Shown piece after piece: positions 1-10,366 of a DNA stretch of 64,000 nucleotides. Source of the DNA: Variovorax sp. UMC13. GTDB lineage: Bacteria; Pseudomonadota; Gammaproteobacteria; Burkholderiales; Burkholderiaceae_C. The first letter of the stretch is position 1, and each line of letters starts with the position of its first letter. The notes below the pieces were generated by a model. That model had not been told where the DNA came from. It saw only the letters and a program-made list of their open reading frames with translations, and did not search any database. Position numbers and translations under genes: made by a program. The stretch spans positions 310,001 to 374,000 of the forward strand of contig NZ_LZZW01000036.1 in the NCBI RefSeq assembly GCF_014170375.1. Direction: 5' to 3'.

Positions 1-257
1 AGGTCGCGCCAGATGGCTTCGTAGTGCTGCGGGTCGCGCCCGATCAGCCGCGGCGCCAGGTGGTCCTGCAGCAGCGCCACGATCGACGAGCCGCCGGTGC
101 CGATGGTGTAGGTGTAGCCGGTGCCGGCGGAGCCGTCGTCGCAGCGCACGGTGACCATCACGGTCTCCTGCGTCACGAAGGACTGGATGGCGTCGGTGCG
201 CACCACCTTGGGTGCGATGTCGATCTGCGCGATCTCGACCTGGTCGATCTTGGCCAT
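1..257 (-). CDS. Enolase-superfamily protein, mandelate racemase/muconate lactonizing type, N-terminal fragment
   Basis: The first 85 residues of a gene running off the left edge. They begin MAKIDQVEIAQIDIAP and carry the strand-rich capping domain that opens mandelate racemase/muconate lactonizing enzymes, including the GTGYTYTIG stretch seen in many sugar-acid dehydratases and racemases of this superfamily. The catalytic barrel lies outside the window, so the reaction cannot be read. It is the last visible gene of a leftward operon, 4 bp after the ABC transporter binding protein, so the transporter may feed its substrate. A second enolase-superfamily gene (L-fuconate dehydratase) lies 4 kb away. 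Family placement is fairly secure; the substrate is unknown. Confidence 0.75.
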   Translation of the reverse strand, partial: MAKIDQVEIAQIDIAPKVVRTDAIQSFVTQETVMVTVRCDDGSAGTGYTYTIGTGGSSIVALLQDHLAPRLIGRDPQHYEAIWRD

Positions 258-261
258 CGGC

Positions 262-1077
262 TCAGCCTCCGTTGCGCGTCACTTCCACGGGCAGGTCGGC
301 GCCGTGGTACTTCTTGTAGATGGTGTTGAGCTCGCCGCTCTGCAGGTGGGCCTTGACGAAGGCGTCGAGCTTTTCCTTGAGGCGCGGCTCGTTCTTGCGC
401 AGGCCGATGGCGAGCATGTTGACCTTCATCGTGAACTTTGGCTCCATCTGCTTGGCCGGGTTCTTCTCGTTGATGGTCTTGAGCAGCGGCGGCGCGGTCG
501 CGAAGATGTCGGCCTGGCCGCTGACCACCGCGGTGATGGAGGTGGCGTCGTCGTCGAAGCGCACGATCTGCGCGCCGGCCGGCAGGATCTTGGTGAGTTC
601 CTGGTCGTTGGTGGTGCCGCGGGTGGAGATCACCTTCTTGCCCACCAGGTCGGCCGGGCCGCTGAGGGTCATGCTCTTGGGCGCGCCGACCACCGCCAGG
701 ATGGCGGCGTAGGGGATCGAGAAGTCGACCACCTTCTCGCGCTCGGGCGTGACCGACATGCTCGAGATCACGATGTCGGCCTTGTCGGTCTGCAGAAAGG
801 GAATGCGGTTGGCGCCGGTGGTGGGCACGATCTCGAGCGCCAGGCCCAGGCTCTTGGCCAGCAGCTGCGCGGTCTCGACGTCGGAGCCGACCGCGTTGAG
901 CTTCTCGTCCTTCATGGCATAGGGCGGCACGGCCAGGTCGATCGCGATGCGGATCTTCTTGGCGGCCGTGATGGTGTCGAGCTGGTCGGCGTGCGCGGCG
1001 TTGAGCAGCGCGAAGGGCGAGGCCAGCACGAGGGCGGCGACGAGGGTGCTGCGGCGGGCGAGGAAGGAACGGTTCAT
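262..1077 (-). CDS. ABC transporter substrate-binding protein, polar amino acid family (SBP_bac_3)
   Basis: A 271-residue periplasmic binding protein. Residues 1-30 are a Sec signal peptide ending AHA before DQL. The mature part is a family 3 solute-binding fold: KIRIAIDLAVPPYA at the start, then DIVISSMSVTPEREKVVDFS, a hallmark of His/Gln/Lys-type binding proteins. Two permeases and an ATPase of the same class lie directly upstream in the same leftward operon, so it should deliver ligand to them. The family normally binds amino acids or opines, but the enolase-superfamily neighbour and the L-fuconate genes across the promoter region leave a sugar acid or amino-acid derivative possible. Ligand unassigned. 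Confidence 0.88.
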   Translation of the reverse strand: MNRSFLARRSTLVAALVLASPFALLNAAHADQLDTITAAKKIRIAIDLAVPPYAMKDEKLNAVGSDVETAQLLAKSLGLALEIVPTTGANRIPFLQTDKADIVISSMSVTPEREKVVDFSIPYAAILAVVGAPKSMTLSGPADLVGKKVISTRGTTNDQELTKILPAGAQIVRFDDDATSITAVVSGQADIFATAPPLLKTINEKNPAKQMEPKFTMKVNMLAIGLRKNEPRLKEKLDAFVKAHLQSGELNTIYKKYHGADLPVEVTRNGG

Positions 1078-1134
1078 CGAGAGTCTCCTGTGATTGATCG
1101 GATCGAAAGCGGTCGAGGGCTCAGGTGTTGCAGC

Positions 1135-1846
<712 letters not shown>

Positions 1847-1863
<17 letters not shown>

Positions 1864-2503
1864 TGAGCTTCCTTTCGAGCGTGCGGCTCCAGCGGGACAG
1901 CGGATAGCACATGATGAAATAAAGGACCACCGCACATCCGAAGTACAGGAAGGGCTGGAAGGTCGAGTTGTTGAGCACCTTGGCGTTGTAGGAGAGCTCG
2001 GCGTAGCCCACCACCAGCGAGGCGATCGAGGTGTTCTTGATGATCTGCACCAGGAAGCCGACGGTCGGCGGCGTCGCGATGCGCAGCGCCTGCGGCAGGA
2101 TCACGCGGCGCATGCGTTCGATGCGCGTCAGGCCCAGGCATTCGGCGGCTTCCCACTGGCTCTTGGGCACCGACTGGATGCAGCCGCGCCAGATCTCGCC
2201 GAGGAAGGCGCCGGAGTAGAGGGTGATGGCCAGCGCGGCCGCGGCCAGCGCCGGCACCGAGCCGATGCCCACGATGCTGGGGCCGAAGAAGCACACGCCC
2301 ATCAGCACCAGCAGCGGCGTGCCCTGCACCACCTGGATGTAGGCGGTGGCGGCAATGCGCACCGCGGGCAGCGGCGAGACCCGGGCCAGCGCCACGGCCA
2401 GCCCGATCAGGCCGCCGCCGACGAAGGCCAGCGCCGAGAGTTGCAGCGTGCCCCAGGCACCGAGCAGAAGAAAACCGAAATGATCGGCCGGCATCAGCGT
2501 CAT
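1847..2503 (-). CDS. ABC transporter permease, amino acid HisM/GlnP family
   Basis: A 218-residue membrane protein with about five hydrophobic segments. The cytoplasmic EAA loop reads EAAECLGLTRIERMRRVILP near residue 120 and is the site that contacts the ATPase. The start MTLMPADHFG was chosen; an upstream in-frame ATG would add an Arg/Ser-rich extension that is out of family. It lies 10 bp downstream of the first permease, and its 3' end overlaps the ATPase start. Together the two permeases would form a heterodimeric channel of the polar amino acid uptake class. Confidence 0.88.
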
Positions 2504-2513
2504 GGCGCGGTCC

Positions 2514-3197
2514 TCACAGCGAGGTGCCGAGCTTGCGCCGGCGCGGGAAGACGAACTGCGCCAGCAGCCAGAAGCCCAGGCGCATCGCATACGACAGCGC
2601 CAGGTACACGGCCCACAGCACGAGGAAGATCTCGAAGTTGCGGAAGGTGTCCGACTGGATGCGGTTGGCCACGCCGAACAGTTCCTCGGCGCCGATCGAG
2701 GACATGATGCTGGAGGCCAGCATCAGCAGCACGAACTGGCTGGCCAGCGCGGGGTACACCCGCTCGATGGCCGGGCGCAGGATCACGTGCCAGAACACCT
2801 GCGCCTTCGACAGGCCCAGGCACTCGGCCGCCTCGAGCTGGCCCTTGTGGATCGACTCGATGCCCGCGCGGATGATCTCGCAGCTGTAGGCGCCGATGTT
2901 GATCACCAGCGCCAGCACCGCGCCGACCATGATCGGCATCGTCACGCCGGCACTCGACAGGCCGAAGATCAGGAAGTAGCTCTGGATCAGCAACGGCGAG
3001 TTGCGGATCGCCTCGACGTAGCCGCCCGTCAGGCGCTGCAGCCAGCGGTGGCGGCTGTTGCGGCCGAGCGCGCAGGCGGTTCCGAGCGCAAAGCCGAGCA
3101 CGGTCGCCACGAAGGACAGCTGGACCGTGGTCCAGGCGCCTTCGAGCAGCAGCGGCCACTGCGCGAGCACCGGCTCGAAATCGAACTGATAGTTCAC
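2514..3197 (-). CDS. ABC transporter permease, amino acid HisM/GlnP family (first gene of operon)
   Basis: A 227-residue permease with five or so membrane spans and the EAA loop EAAECLGLSKAQVFWHVILR. It is related to its downstream partner but clearly distinct, so a heteromeric channel is likely. It is the promoter-proximal gene of the leftward transporter operon, and the divergent rightward operon begins 266 bp away. An AGGAGA Shine-Dalgarno sequence precedes MNYQFDF with good spacing (complementary strand). Operon order is permease, permease, ATPase, binding protein, enolase-superfamily enzyme. Confidence 0.88.
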   Translation of the reverse strand: MNYQFDFEPVLAQWPLLLEGAWTTVQLSFVATVLGFALGTACALGRNSRHRWLQRLTGGYVEAIRNSPLLIQSYFLIFGLSSAGVTMPIMVGAVLALVINIGAYSCEIIRAGIESIHKGQLEAAECLGLSKAQVFWHVILRPAIERVYPALASQFVLLMLASSIMSSIGAEELFGVANRIQSDTFRNFEIFLVLWAVYLALSYAMRLGFWLLAQFVFPRRRKLGTSL

Positions 3198-3463
3198 GAG
3201 GTCTCCTTGGAATCAGGCCGCGCCGCAAGGGCCGGCCTGGAAGCGCGACAGAAAGTCAGCGCCCGATGTTTTTGCAAATGAAAGATGTTTTTATGATGTC
3301 GGCGGCGATTCTGTCAGGCCGAACCCTGCTTCCTCCATAGGGTTAACACCGAGCGCAAGGGTTCTCCGGGGGCGGCCTTCCTTTGGTATCGTCACGCGCT
3401 TAAATTTCACTAACGAAAAACTCTTTTATTAATGCGATGCGCAGGCGTCGCGGGAAGCACACC
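3198..3463. promoter_or_regulatory. Divergent promoter region between transporter operon and sugar-acid genes
   Basis: A 266 bp AT-richer gap between two divergent operons. It holds two exact copies of GATGTTTTT, at 3265-3273 and 3284-3292, with a 19 bp period (about two helical turns), and a short inverted repeat TTTC-N6-GAAA at 3405-3418 just upstream of an AT-rich TTTTATTAAT stretch. These could be regulator sites, for instance for the IclR protein encoded at 5741-6553, but no consensus match is strong enough to name the binder. Confidence 0.4.
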
Positions 3464-4237
3464 ATGACGCAACGGGTCCAGGGCAAAAGAACTTTGGTGA
3501 CGGCCGCCGGCAACGGCATCGGCCGCGAGAGCGCGCTGGCGCTGGCACGCCAAGGCGCGCAGGTCTGGGCCACCGACATGAACGACGAGGCGCTGGCCGC
3601 GCTGGCCGAGGACGCGCGCGCCGAGGGCCTCGCGGGCCTGACGACCGCGAAGCTGGACGTGCGCGACAGCGCGGCCGTGGCACGCATGGCGGCCGAGATC
3701 GGCCCGCTGGACGTGCTCTTCAACTGCGCGGGCTTCGTGCACGGCGGCAGCATCCTCGAGTGCGAGGACAGCGACTGGGACTTCAGCTTCGACCTCAACG
3801 TCAAGTCGATGTACCGCACCATCCGCAGCTTCCTGCCGGCCATGCTGTCGCACGGCGGCGGCTCGATCATCAACATGGCCTCGGCGGCCTCGAGCGTGAA
3901 GGGCGTGCCCAACCGTTTTGTCTACGGCGCCTCGAAGGCAGCGGTGATCGGCCTGACCAAGGCGGTGGCGGCCGACTTCGTGCAGAAGGGCATCCGCTGC
4001 AACGCGATCTGCCCGGGCACCATCGAGTCGCCCTCGCTGCGCGGCCGCATCGCGGCCCAGGCGCGCGATGCGAACGCCGACGAGGCGGCGGTGCGCGCGG
4101 CCTTCGTGGCGCGCCAGCCCATCGGCCGCGTCGGCCGACCCGAGGAAGTCGCGGCGCTGGTGGTGTACCTGGCGTCGGACGAATCGGCGTTCACGACGGG
4201 GACCATCCACATGATCGATGGTGGTTGGTCGAACTGA
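3464..4237 (+). CDS. SDR-family oxidoreductase, probable 2-keto-3-deoxy-L-fuconate dehydrogenase
   Basis: A 257-residue classical short-chain dehydrogenase. The cofactor loop is TAAGNGIGR near residue 15, followed by an Asp in ATDMND that favours NAD over NADP. The NCAG motif, the catalytic Ser in MASAASS and YGASK complete the active site. TAAGxGIG in place of the usual TGxxxGIG is characteristic of the 2-keto-3-deoxy-L-fuconate dehydrogenase/BDH2 branch. The next gene is L-fuconate dehydratase, which makes exactly that substrate, so the two enzymes form consecutive steps (L-fuconate to 2-keto-3-deoxy-L-fuconate to the 2,4-diketo acid). The start MTQRVQGK was preferred over an Arg-rich upstream ATG. 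Context makes the specific function likely but unproven. Confidence 0.8.
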   Translation: MTQRVQGKRTLVTAAGNGIGRESALALARQGAQVWATDMNDEALAALAEDARAEGLAGLTTAKLDVRDSAAVARMAAEIGPLDVLFNCAGFVHGGSILECEDSDWDFSFDLNVKSMYRTIRSFLPAMLSHGGGSIINMASAASSVKGVPNRFVYGASKAAVIGLTKAVAADFVQKGIRCNAICPGTIESPSLRGRIAAQARDANADEAAVRAAFVARQPIGRVGRPEEVAALVVYLASDESAFTTGTIHMIDGGWSN

Positions 4238-4249
4238 GCCCACCCCCGT

Positions 4250-4345
4250 CTCTCGCTCACTTCGTGTAGCTCAACTCCCCCCTCGAGGGGGCGATACCGG
4301 CGGCCCGGCGGAGCCGGTTCCGCGGTATCCCTGGAATGGGGTGTG
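4250..4345. repeat. Intergenic palindromic repeat of Comamonadaceae type
   Basis: Between the SDR gene and the dehydratase there is a compound palindromic element. CCCCCTCGAGGGGG occupies 4278-4291. It is followed by a larger stem with arms GATACCG (4293-4299) and CGGTATC (4323-4329) around a GC-rich centre containing GGCCCGGCGGAGCCGG. From memory, very similar elements recur many times between genes in Variovorax and Acidovorax genomes. No second copy is in this window, so the repeat status rests on that recollection. It may also attenuate transcription between the two genes. Confidence 0.5.
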
Positions 4346-4395
4346 CGCTTGCATCGGCTGACCGGCCCCCTTCATCTACTTTTATCGGACACACC

Positions 4396-5694
4396 ATGAC
4401 GCGCATCACCGACCTCCGGGTCCTCGACATCCGCTTCCCCACTTCGCAGCACCTGGACGGCTCGGACGCGATGAATCCCGATCCGGACTACTCGGCCGCC
4501 TACGTGGTGCTCGAGACCGACCAGCCGGGCCTCGAGGGCCATGGCCTGACCTTCACCATCGGCCGCGGCAACGAGATCTGCTGCGCCGCGCTGCGCGCCA
4601 TGCGCCACCTGCTGGTGGGCCAGGAACTGGCGGTGATCGCGGCCGACATGGGGCGCTTCTGGCACCACGTGACCAGCGACAGCCAGCTGCGCTGGATCGG
4701 TCCGGACAAGGGCGCGATCCACCTGGCGACCGGCGCCATCGTGAATGCCGTGTGGGACCTCTGGGCCAAGGCCGAGGGCAAGCCGGTGTGGCGGCTGGTG
4801 GCCGAGATGTCGCCGGAAGAGCTGGTGCGCTGCATCGACTTCCGCTACATCACCGACTGCATCACGCCCGAGGAGGCGCTCGCGCTGCTGCAGCAGGCCG
4901 CCGTCGGCAAGGAAGAACGCATCCGCACGCTCGAGGCCGAAGGCTATCCCTGCTACACCACCTCGGCCGGCTGGCTGGGCTACTCGGACGAGAAGCTGCG
5001 CCGGCTCGCGCAGGAGGCGGTGGACGCGGGCTTCGACTACATCAAGCTCAAGGTCGGCCGCGACCTGCAGGACGACATCCGGCGCCTCAAGGTGGCGCGC
5101 GAGGTGCTGGGCCCGGACCGCCATCTGATGATCGACGCCAACCAGGTGTGGGAAGTCGACCAGGCCATCGACTGGGTCAATCAGCTGGCCTTCGCCAAGC
5201 CCTGGTTCATCGAGGAGCCCACCAGCCCGGACGACGTCGAGGGCCACCGCAAGATCCGCGAGGGCGTGGCGCCGGTGAAGATCGCGACCGGCGAGATGTG
5301 CCAGAACCGGATCATGTTCAAGCAGTTCATCATGCGCGGCGCGATCGACGTGGTGCAGATCGACTCCTGCCGCCTGGGCGGCGTGAACGAGATCCTGGCC
5401 GTGATGCTGATGGCCGCCAAGTACCAGCTGCCGGTCTGCCCGCACGCCGGTGGCGTGGGCCTGTGCGAGTACGTGCAGCACCTGTCGATGATCGACTACC
5501 TTTGCATCTCCGGCACCCGCGAGGGCCGCGTGATCGAATACGTGGACCATCTGCACGAGCATTTCGAGACGCCCTGCGTGATCCGCGGCGCGGCCTACAT
5601 GCCGCCGACGGCGCCCGGTTTTTCCATCACCATGAAGCCCGAGTCCCTGCGACAGTACGAGTTTCATGCTGACGTCGAGCCGCGGCATTCCTGA
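4396..5694 (+). CDS. L-fuconate dehydratase (enolase superfamily)
   Basis: A 432-residue dehydratase that should convert L-fuconate to 2-keto-3-deoxy-L-fuconate. The start MTRITDLRV was chosen because the capping domain begins there. The family signature GRGNEICCAALRAM is in the N-terminal domain. In the barrel, the KxK acid/base pair is in IKLKVGRD, metal ligands are in MIDANQ, FIEEPTS and ATGEMC, and the Asp-His dyad is in QIDSCRLGG and CPHAGGVGLCEYVQH. Length and motif order fit Xanthomonas-type FucD. It pairs with the dehydrogenase just upstream and the IclR regulator just downstream. Fucose dehydrogenase, lactonase and the terminal hydrolase are not in the window, so the pathway is only partly visible here. 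Confidence 0.87.
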   Translation: MTRITDLRVLDIRFPTSQHLDGSDAMNPDPDYSAAYVVLETDQPGLEGHGLTFTIGRGNEICCAALRAMRHLLVGQELAVIAADMGRFWHHVTSDSQLRWIGPDKGAIHLATGAIVNAVWDLWAKAEGKPVWRLVAEMSPEELVRCIDFRYITDCITPEEALALLQQAAVGKEERIRTLEAEGYPCYTTSAGWLGYSDEKLRRLAQEAVDAGFDYIKLKVGRDLQDDIRRLKVAREVLGPDRHLMIDANQVWEVDQAIDWVNQLAFAKPWFIEEPTSPDDVEGHRKIREGVAPVKIATGEMCQNRIMFKQFIMRGAIDVVQIDSCRLGGVNEILAVMLMAAKYQLPVCPHAGGVGLCEYVQHLSMIDYLCISGTREGRVIEYVDHLHEHFETPCVIRGAAYMPPTAPGFSITMKPESLRQYEFHADVEPRHS

Positions 5695-5740
5695 AGTAAA
5701 AGAGGCACGCCGGCCTGCCGCGGCGTGATGGAGAGACCCG

Positions 5741-6553
5741 ATGACCGAACCGACCGCCCCTTCCAACGATGCCGCCAGCGCGCGCTACTCGGCGCCCGCG
5801 CTCGAGAAGGGCCTGGACATCCTGGAGGCGCTGGCCGACAGCCTGCACGGCTACACGCTCAACGAGCTGGCGCAGAAGGTGTCGCGCAGCGTCGGCGAGA
5901 TCTTCCGCATGGCGGTGACGCTCGAGCGGCGCGGCTTCGTGCGCGTCGACGAGAACGACCGCTACACGCTCACGCTGCGCATGTTCGAGCTCTCGCACCG
6001 CCAGCAGCCGCTCAAGTCGCTGGTCGCGACCGCGCTGCCGCTGATGCGCGAGCTGGCCAACCGCGCCCACCAGTCCTGCCACCTGGCCATGTACCAGCAG
6101 GGCCGCGTGGTGGTGATCGCGCAGGTCGACGGACCCGACCGCTGGACCTTCGGCCTGAAGGTAGGCGTGACCATCGGCCTGACCGACACCTCGGCCGGCC
6201 ATGTGCTGCTGGCCTTTCGCGACGAGGTGGACCGCGCCCGCATGCTGGCCGCGCGGGTCAAGGTCGAGGGCGAGCAGGAGCTCGACCCGGGCGAACTGTT
6301 CGCGCTGCTGGGCGATGTGCGCCACCGCGGCTACGCCTCGATGCCCAGCCAGCAGATCAAGGGCGTGCGCAACATCGCCTTCCCGATCCTGGGCCAGGCC
6401 AACCACGTGATCGCGGCCATCAACGTGCCGCACATCGAGCGCATCGACCAGAAGGTCACGCCCGACGTCGACCAGGTCTGCGAGATCGTGGCCAACATCG
6501 CGGCGCGGCTGTCGGCGCTGATGGGGCACAGCAGCTTCAACGAGCTGGCCTAG
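5741..6553 (+). CDS. IclR-family transcriptional regulator
   Basis: A 270-residue regulator. Residues about 20-75 form the winged helix-turn-helix (EKGLDILEALADSLHGYTLN, then VSRSVGEIFRMAVTLERRGFV). Residues about 95-265 form the IclR effector domain, with HQSCHLAMYQQGRVVVIAQV and a GHVLLAF segment. IclR proteins bind small carboxylates or sugar acids and usually regulate adjacent catabolic genes, so the L-fuconate genes upstream and perhaps the divergent transporter are the likely targets. It sits 46 bp after the dehydratase and is probably cotranscribed. Confidence 0.9.
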   Translation: MTEPTAPSNDAASARYSAPALEKGLDILEALADSLHGYTLNELAQKVSRSVGEIFRMAVTLERRGFVRVDENDRYTLTLRMFELSHRQQPLKSLVATALPLMRELANRAHQSCHLAMYQQGRVVVIAQVDGPDRWTFGLKVGVTIGLTDTSAGHVLLAFRDEVDRARMLAARVKVEGEQELDPGELFALLGDVRHRGYASMPSQQIKGVRNIAFPILGQANHVIAAINVPHIERIDQKVTPDVDQVCEIVANIAARLSALMGHSSFNELA

Positions 6554-6582
6554 CGAACGCGCGCCGGAAGGCGCCGCGTTGA

Positions 6583-7020
6583 TCAGCCCACGTCGGGCAC
6601 GTCGTCGGCCAGCGGCTGCTGGCTCTTGTACGAGGCGATGTCGCGCACGTTCTTCTGCACCGCCACCGAACCGAAGAGCGCGAGCAGGAAGGACATGCCG
6701 TAGAAGCCCTTCTCGCTGTTGGCGAGCGTGGCGTTGAACAGGCCCACGGCCAGCAGCGCCACCGACAGCAGCAGCGAGATCCAGCACAGGCCGTAGTAGA
6801 TGGCGGTGACCGAGGTGCCCTCGAGCCGGTCGCGCACGCTCTTCTGCAGCGACACGGCGGCGAACAGGCCGTACATCAGGATGGTGAAGTAGTAGCCCTT
6901 CTCGTTGAGCTGCATGGAGGCGTTCCACAGCCCGATCAGGTAGACCAGCGAACCGATGACCAGCGCGGCCCAGGACGCGGCGACGAATGCGCCGGTGGGT
7001 TTCTGCAAAGCGATTGCCAT
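6583..7020 (-). CDS. YiaA/YiaB family inner membrane protein
   Basis: A 145-residue protein with four hydrophobic segments arranged as two copies of the YiaA/B domain. The repeats are visible as NEKGYYFTILMYGLFAAVSLQKSVRD and, about 65 residues later, NSEKGFYGMSFLLALFGSVAVQKNVRD. The start MAIALQKPTG was chosen; an upstream ATG adds a polar leader. It is convergent with the iclR gene and stands alone, upstream of nothing obviously related. The function of this family is not established. Confidence 0.88.
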   Translation of the reverse strand: MAIALQKPTGAFVAASWAALVIGSLVYLIGLWNASMQLNEKGYYFTILMYGLFAAVSLQKSVRDRLEGTSVTAIYYGLCWISLLLSVALLAVGLFNATLANSEKGFYGMSFLLALFGSVAVQKNVRDIASYKSQQPLADDVPDVG

Positions 7021-7099
7021 GAGAGCCTCCTCGATGTGATTGGAGGCGCGATTATGGTGCGATGCGCGCCCGGTCACGAAGGGGCGCGGGCCCCGGGGC

Positions 7100-8023
7100 T
7101 CAGAGCCCCAGCATCAGCTTCAGGTTCTGCACCGCGGCGCCGCTGGCGCCCTTGCCCAGGTTGTCCAGGCGCGCGATCACCACCGCGTGGCGGTGGTCCT
7201 CGTTCGGGAACACGCGCAGCTCGAGCTCGTTGGTGTCGTTGAGCGCGGTCGGCTCGAGCTTGCCGTCGGCCGTGGGCGGCAGCACCTTGACGAAGCCGTC
7301 GGGCGTGTTGCTCTTCGCATAGTGCGCGGCGAGCGCGTCGTGCAGGTCGCTGGCCTTCGGCCGGCCGGGCAGGTCGTCCAGGTGCAGCGGCAGCTGGACC
7401 AGCATGCCCTGCTTGAAGTTGCCCACCGAGGGGATGAACACCGGCCGGCGCGTCAGGCCGGTGAACTTCATGATCTCGGGGATGTGCTTGTGCTTCAGGC
7501 CCAGCGCATAGGTCTCGAAGGGTGCGGCGTTGCCCGCCTCGTAGGCCTCGATCATGCTGCGGCCGCCGCCGGAATAGCCGCTGACCGAGGGCAGCGCGAG
7601 GGGGAAATCCTTGGGCAGCAGGCCGGCGTCGATCAGCGGTCGCACGATGGCGATGGCACCGGTCGCATAGCAGCCGGGGTTGCCCACGCGCTCGGCCTTG
7701 GCCACGGCCTGCCAGTGGCCTTCGACGAGTTCGGGGAAGCCGAAGACCCAGGCAGGGTTGGTGCGGTGCGCGGTCGAGGCGTCGACGATCTTGGGCTTTT
7801 TCCCCGGCAGCTGGTCGATCAGCGCCACCGACTCGATGGCCGCGTCGTCGTGCAGGCACAGGATCACCAGGTCGACCCCGGCCATCAGGTCGCGCTTGGC
7901 GTTGACGTCCTTGCGCAGCTCGGGCGCGATGCTCACGATGTCGATCTGGGGCATCTTCGCGAGACGTTCGCGAATCTGGAGGCCGGTGGTGCCGGCTTCG
8001 CCGTCGATGAAGACCTTGGCCAT
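7100..8023 (-). CDS. argC: N-acetyl-gamma-glutamyl-phosphate reductase, type 2
   Basis: A 307-residue reductase that converts N-acetylglutamyl phosphate to N-acetylglutamate semialdehyde with NADPH in arginine synthesis. The start MAKVFIDGEAGTTGLQIRERL is diagnostic of the shorter type 2 ArgC, as is the length (type 1 is about 345). The active-site Cys is in VGNPGCYATGAI. The carboxy end NLGKGASGAAVQNLKLMLG is strongly conserved. It is divergent from sucC across 185 bp and has no other arginine gene beside it, as is usual for scattered arg genes in this group. Confidence 0.94.
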   Translation of the reverse strand: MAKVFIDGEAGTTGLQIRERLAKMPQIDIVSIAPELRKDVNAKRDLMAGVDLVILCLHDDAAIESVALIDQLPGKKPKIVDASTAHRTNPAWVFGFPELVEGHWQAVAKAERVGNPGCYATGAIAIVRPLIDAGLLPKDFPLALPSVSGYSGGGRSMIEAYEAGNAAPFETYALGLKHKHIPEIMKFTGLTRRPVFIPSVGNFKQGMLVQLPLHLDDLPGRPKASDLHDALAAHYAKSNTPDGFVKVLPPTADGKLEPTALNDTNELELRVFPNEDHRHAVVIARLDNLGKGASGAAVQNLKLMLGL

Positions 8024-8208
8024 GGTGGGTGGGTGTTTCTACCGAGAAAGAGGGTACGTGATGTCCGCAGGCAGACGCTCGCCTTTGGTGCGGCGCACCA
8101 TGATACAGTCGTTGATTGTTCGTCGCCCCCGCCCTGCAGGACGCCGTGGCCCACGAGCAACAGCATCAACCATCTCCCGTTTTCAAACCTCCGTCCGAGA
8201 GAAACCTC

Positions 8209-9372
<1,164 letters not shown>

Positions 9373-9382
9373 GGAACAAGTC

Positions 9383-10276
9383 ATGTCGATCTACATCAAC
9401 AAAGACACCAAGGTCATCACGCAAGGCATCACCGGCAAGACCGGTCAATTCCACACGGAAAAGTGCCAGGAATACGCGAACGGCAAGAACGCCTTCGTCG
9501 CGGGCGTGAACCCCAAGAAGGCCGGCGAGTCGATCTTCGGCATCCCGATCTTCGGTTCGGTCAAGGAAGCCGCCTCGCAGACCGGCGCCACCGTGTCGGT
9601 GATCTACGTGCCGCCGCCGGGCGCTGCCGCCGCGATCTGGGAAGCGGTCGAAGCCGACCTGGACCTGGCGATCTGCATCACCGAAGGCATTCCGGTCAAG
9701 GACATGCTCGAAGTGCGCAACAAGATGAAGGCCAAGGAAGCGGCCGGCGGCAAGAAGACCCTGCTGCTGGGCCCGAACTGCCCCGGCCTGATCACGCCCG
9801 ACGAAATCAAGATCGGCATCATGCCCGGCCACATCCATCGCAAGGGACGCATCGGCGTGGTCTCGCGTTCGGGCACGCTGACGTATGAAGCCGTGGCGCA
9901 ACTGACGGAAATCGGCCTGGGCCAATCGTCGGCGGTCGGCATCGGCGGCGACCCGATCAATGGCCTGAAGCACATCGACGTGATGAAGGCCTTCAACGAC
10001 GATCCGGACACCGACGCGGTGATCATGATCGGCGAAATCGGCGGCCCGGACGAGGCGGACGCCGCCCGCTGGTGCAAGCTCAACATGAAGAAGCCGGTGG
10101 TCGGCTTCATCGCTGGCGTGACCGCGCCTCCGGGCAAGCGCATGGGCCACGCCGGCGCGCTGATCTCGGGCGGTGCCGACACGGCCGATGCCAAGCTCGC
10201 CATCATGGAAGAGTCGGGCTTCACCGTGACGCGCAACTTCTCGGAGCTGGCCAAGCTGCTGAAGGCCCGTCTGTAA
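9383..10276 (+). CDS. sucD: Succinyl-CoA synthetase alpha subunit
   Basis: A 297-residue alpha subunit that carries the phosphohistidine and CoA site. The N-terminus SIYINKDTKVITQGITGKTG is the CoA-binding Rossmann domain. The phosphorylated residue is His256 in RMGHAGALISGG. It is 10 bp downstream of sucC with a GGAACAAG ribosome binding site, and the pair ends at a strong terminator. Length and motifs are normal for the family. Confidence 0.97.
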   Translation: MSIYINKDTKVITQGITGKTGQFHTEKCQEYANGKNAFVAGVNPKKAGESIFGIPIFGSVKEAASQTGATVSVIYVPPPGAAAAIWEAVEADLDLAICITEGIPVKDMLEVRNKMKAKEAAGGKKTLLLGPNCPGLITPDEIKIGIMPGHIHRKGRIGVVSRSGTLTYEAVAQLTEIGLGQSSAVGIGGDPINGLKHIDVMKAFNDDPDTDAVIMIGEIGGPDEADAARWCKLNMKKPVVGFIAGVTAPPGKRMGHAGALISGGADTADAKLAIMEESGFTVTRNFSELAKLLKARL

Positions 10277-10305
10277 GCATCGCGTCCCGCGACCACACAC
10301 AAACG

Positions 10306-10341
10306 AAAAGCGCTCGCAATTCATATTGCGGGCGCTTTTTC
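10306..10341 (+). terminator. Rho-independent terminator after sucCD
   Basis: A 14-15 bp stem: AAAAGCGCTCGCAAT at 10306-10320 pairs with ATTGCGGGCGCTTTT from 10325, with one T:G pair, a TCAT loop and a T run through 10340. It separates sucCD from the TerC gene that begins 26 bp later. Confidence 0.9.
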
Positions 10342-10366
10342 AATACATAACAGTGGAAAAAGAGAC

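Noticed and set aside
10277..10366. Manganese riboswitch upstream of the first TerC gene
   Set aside because: Only 90 bp separates it from sucD and that is mostly the terminator; none of the aptamer blocks is present.
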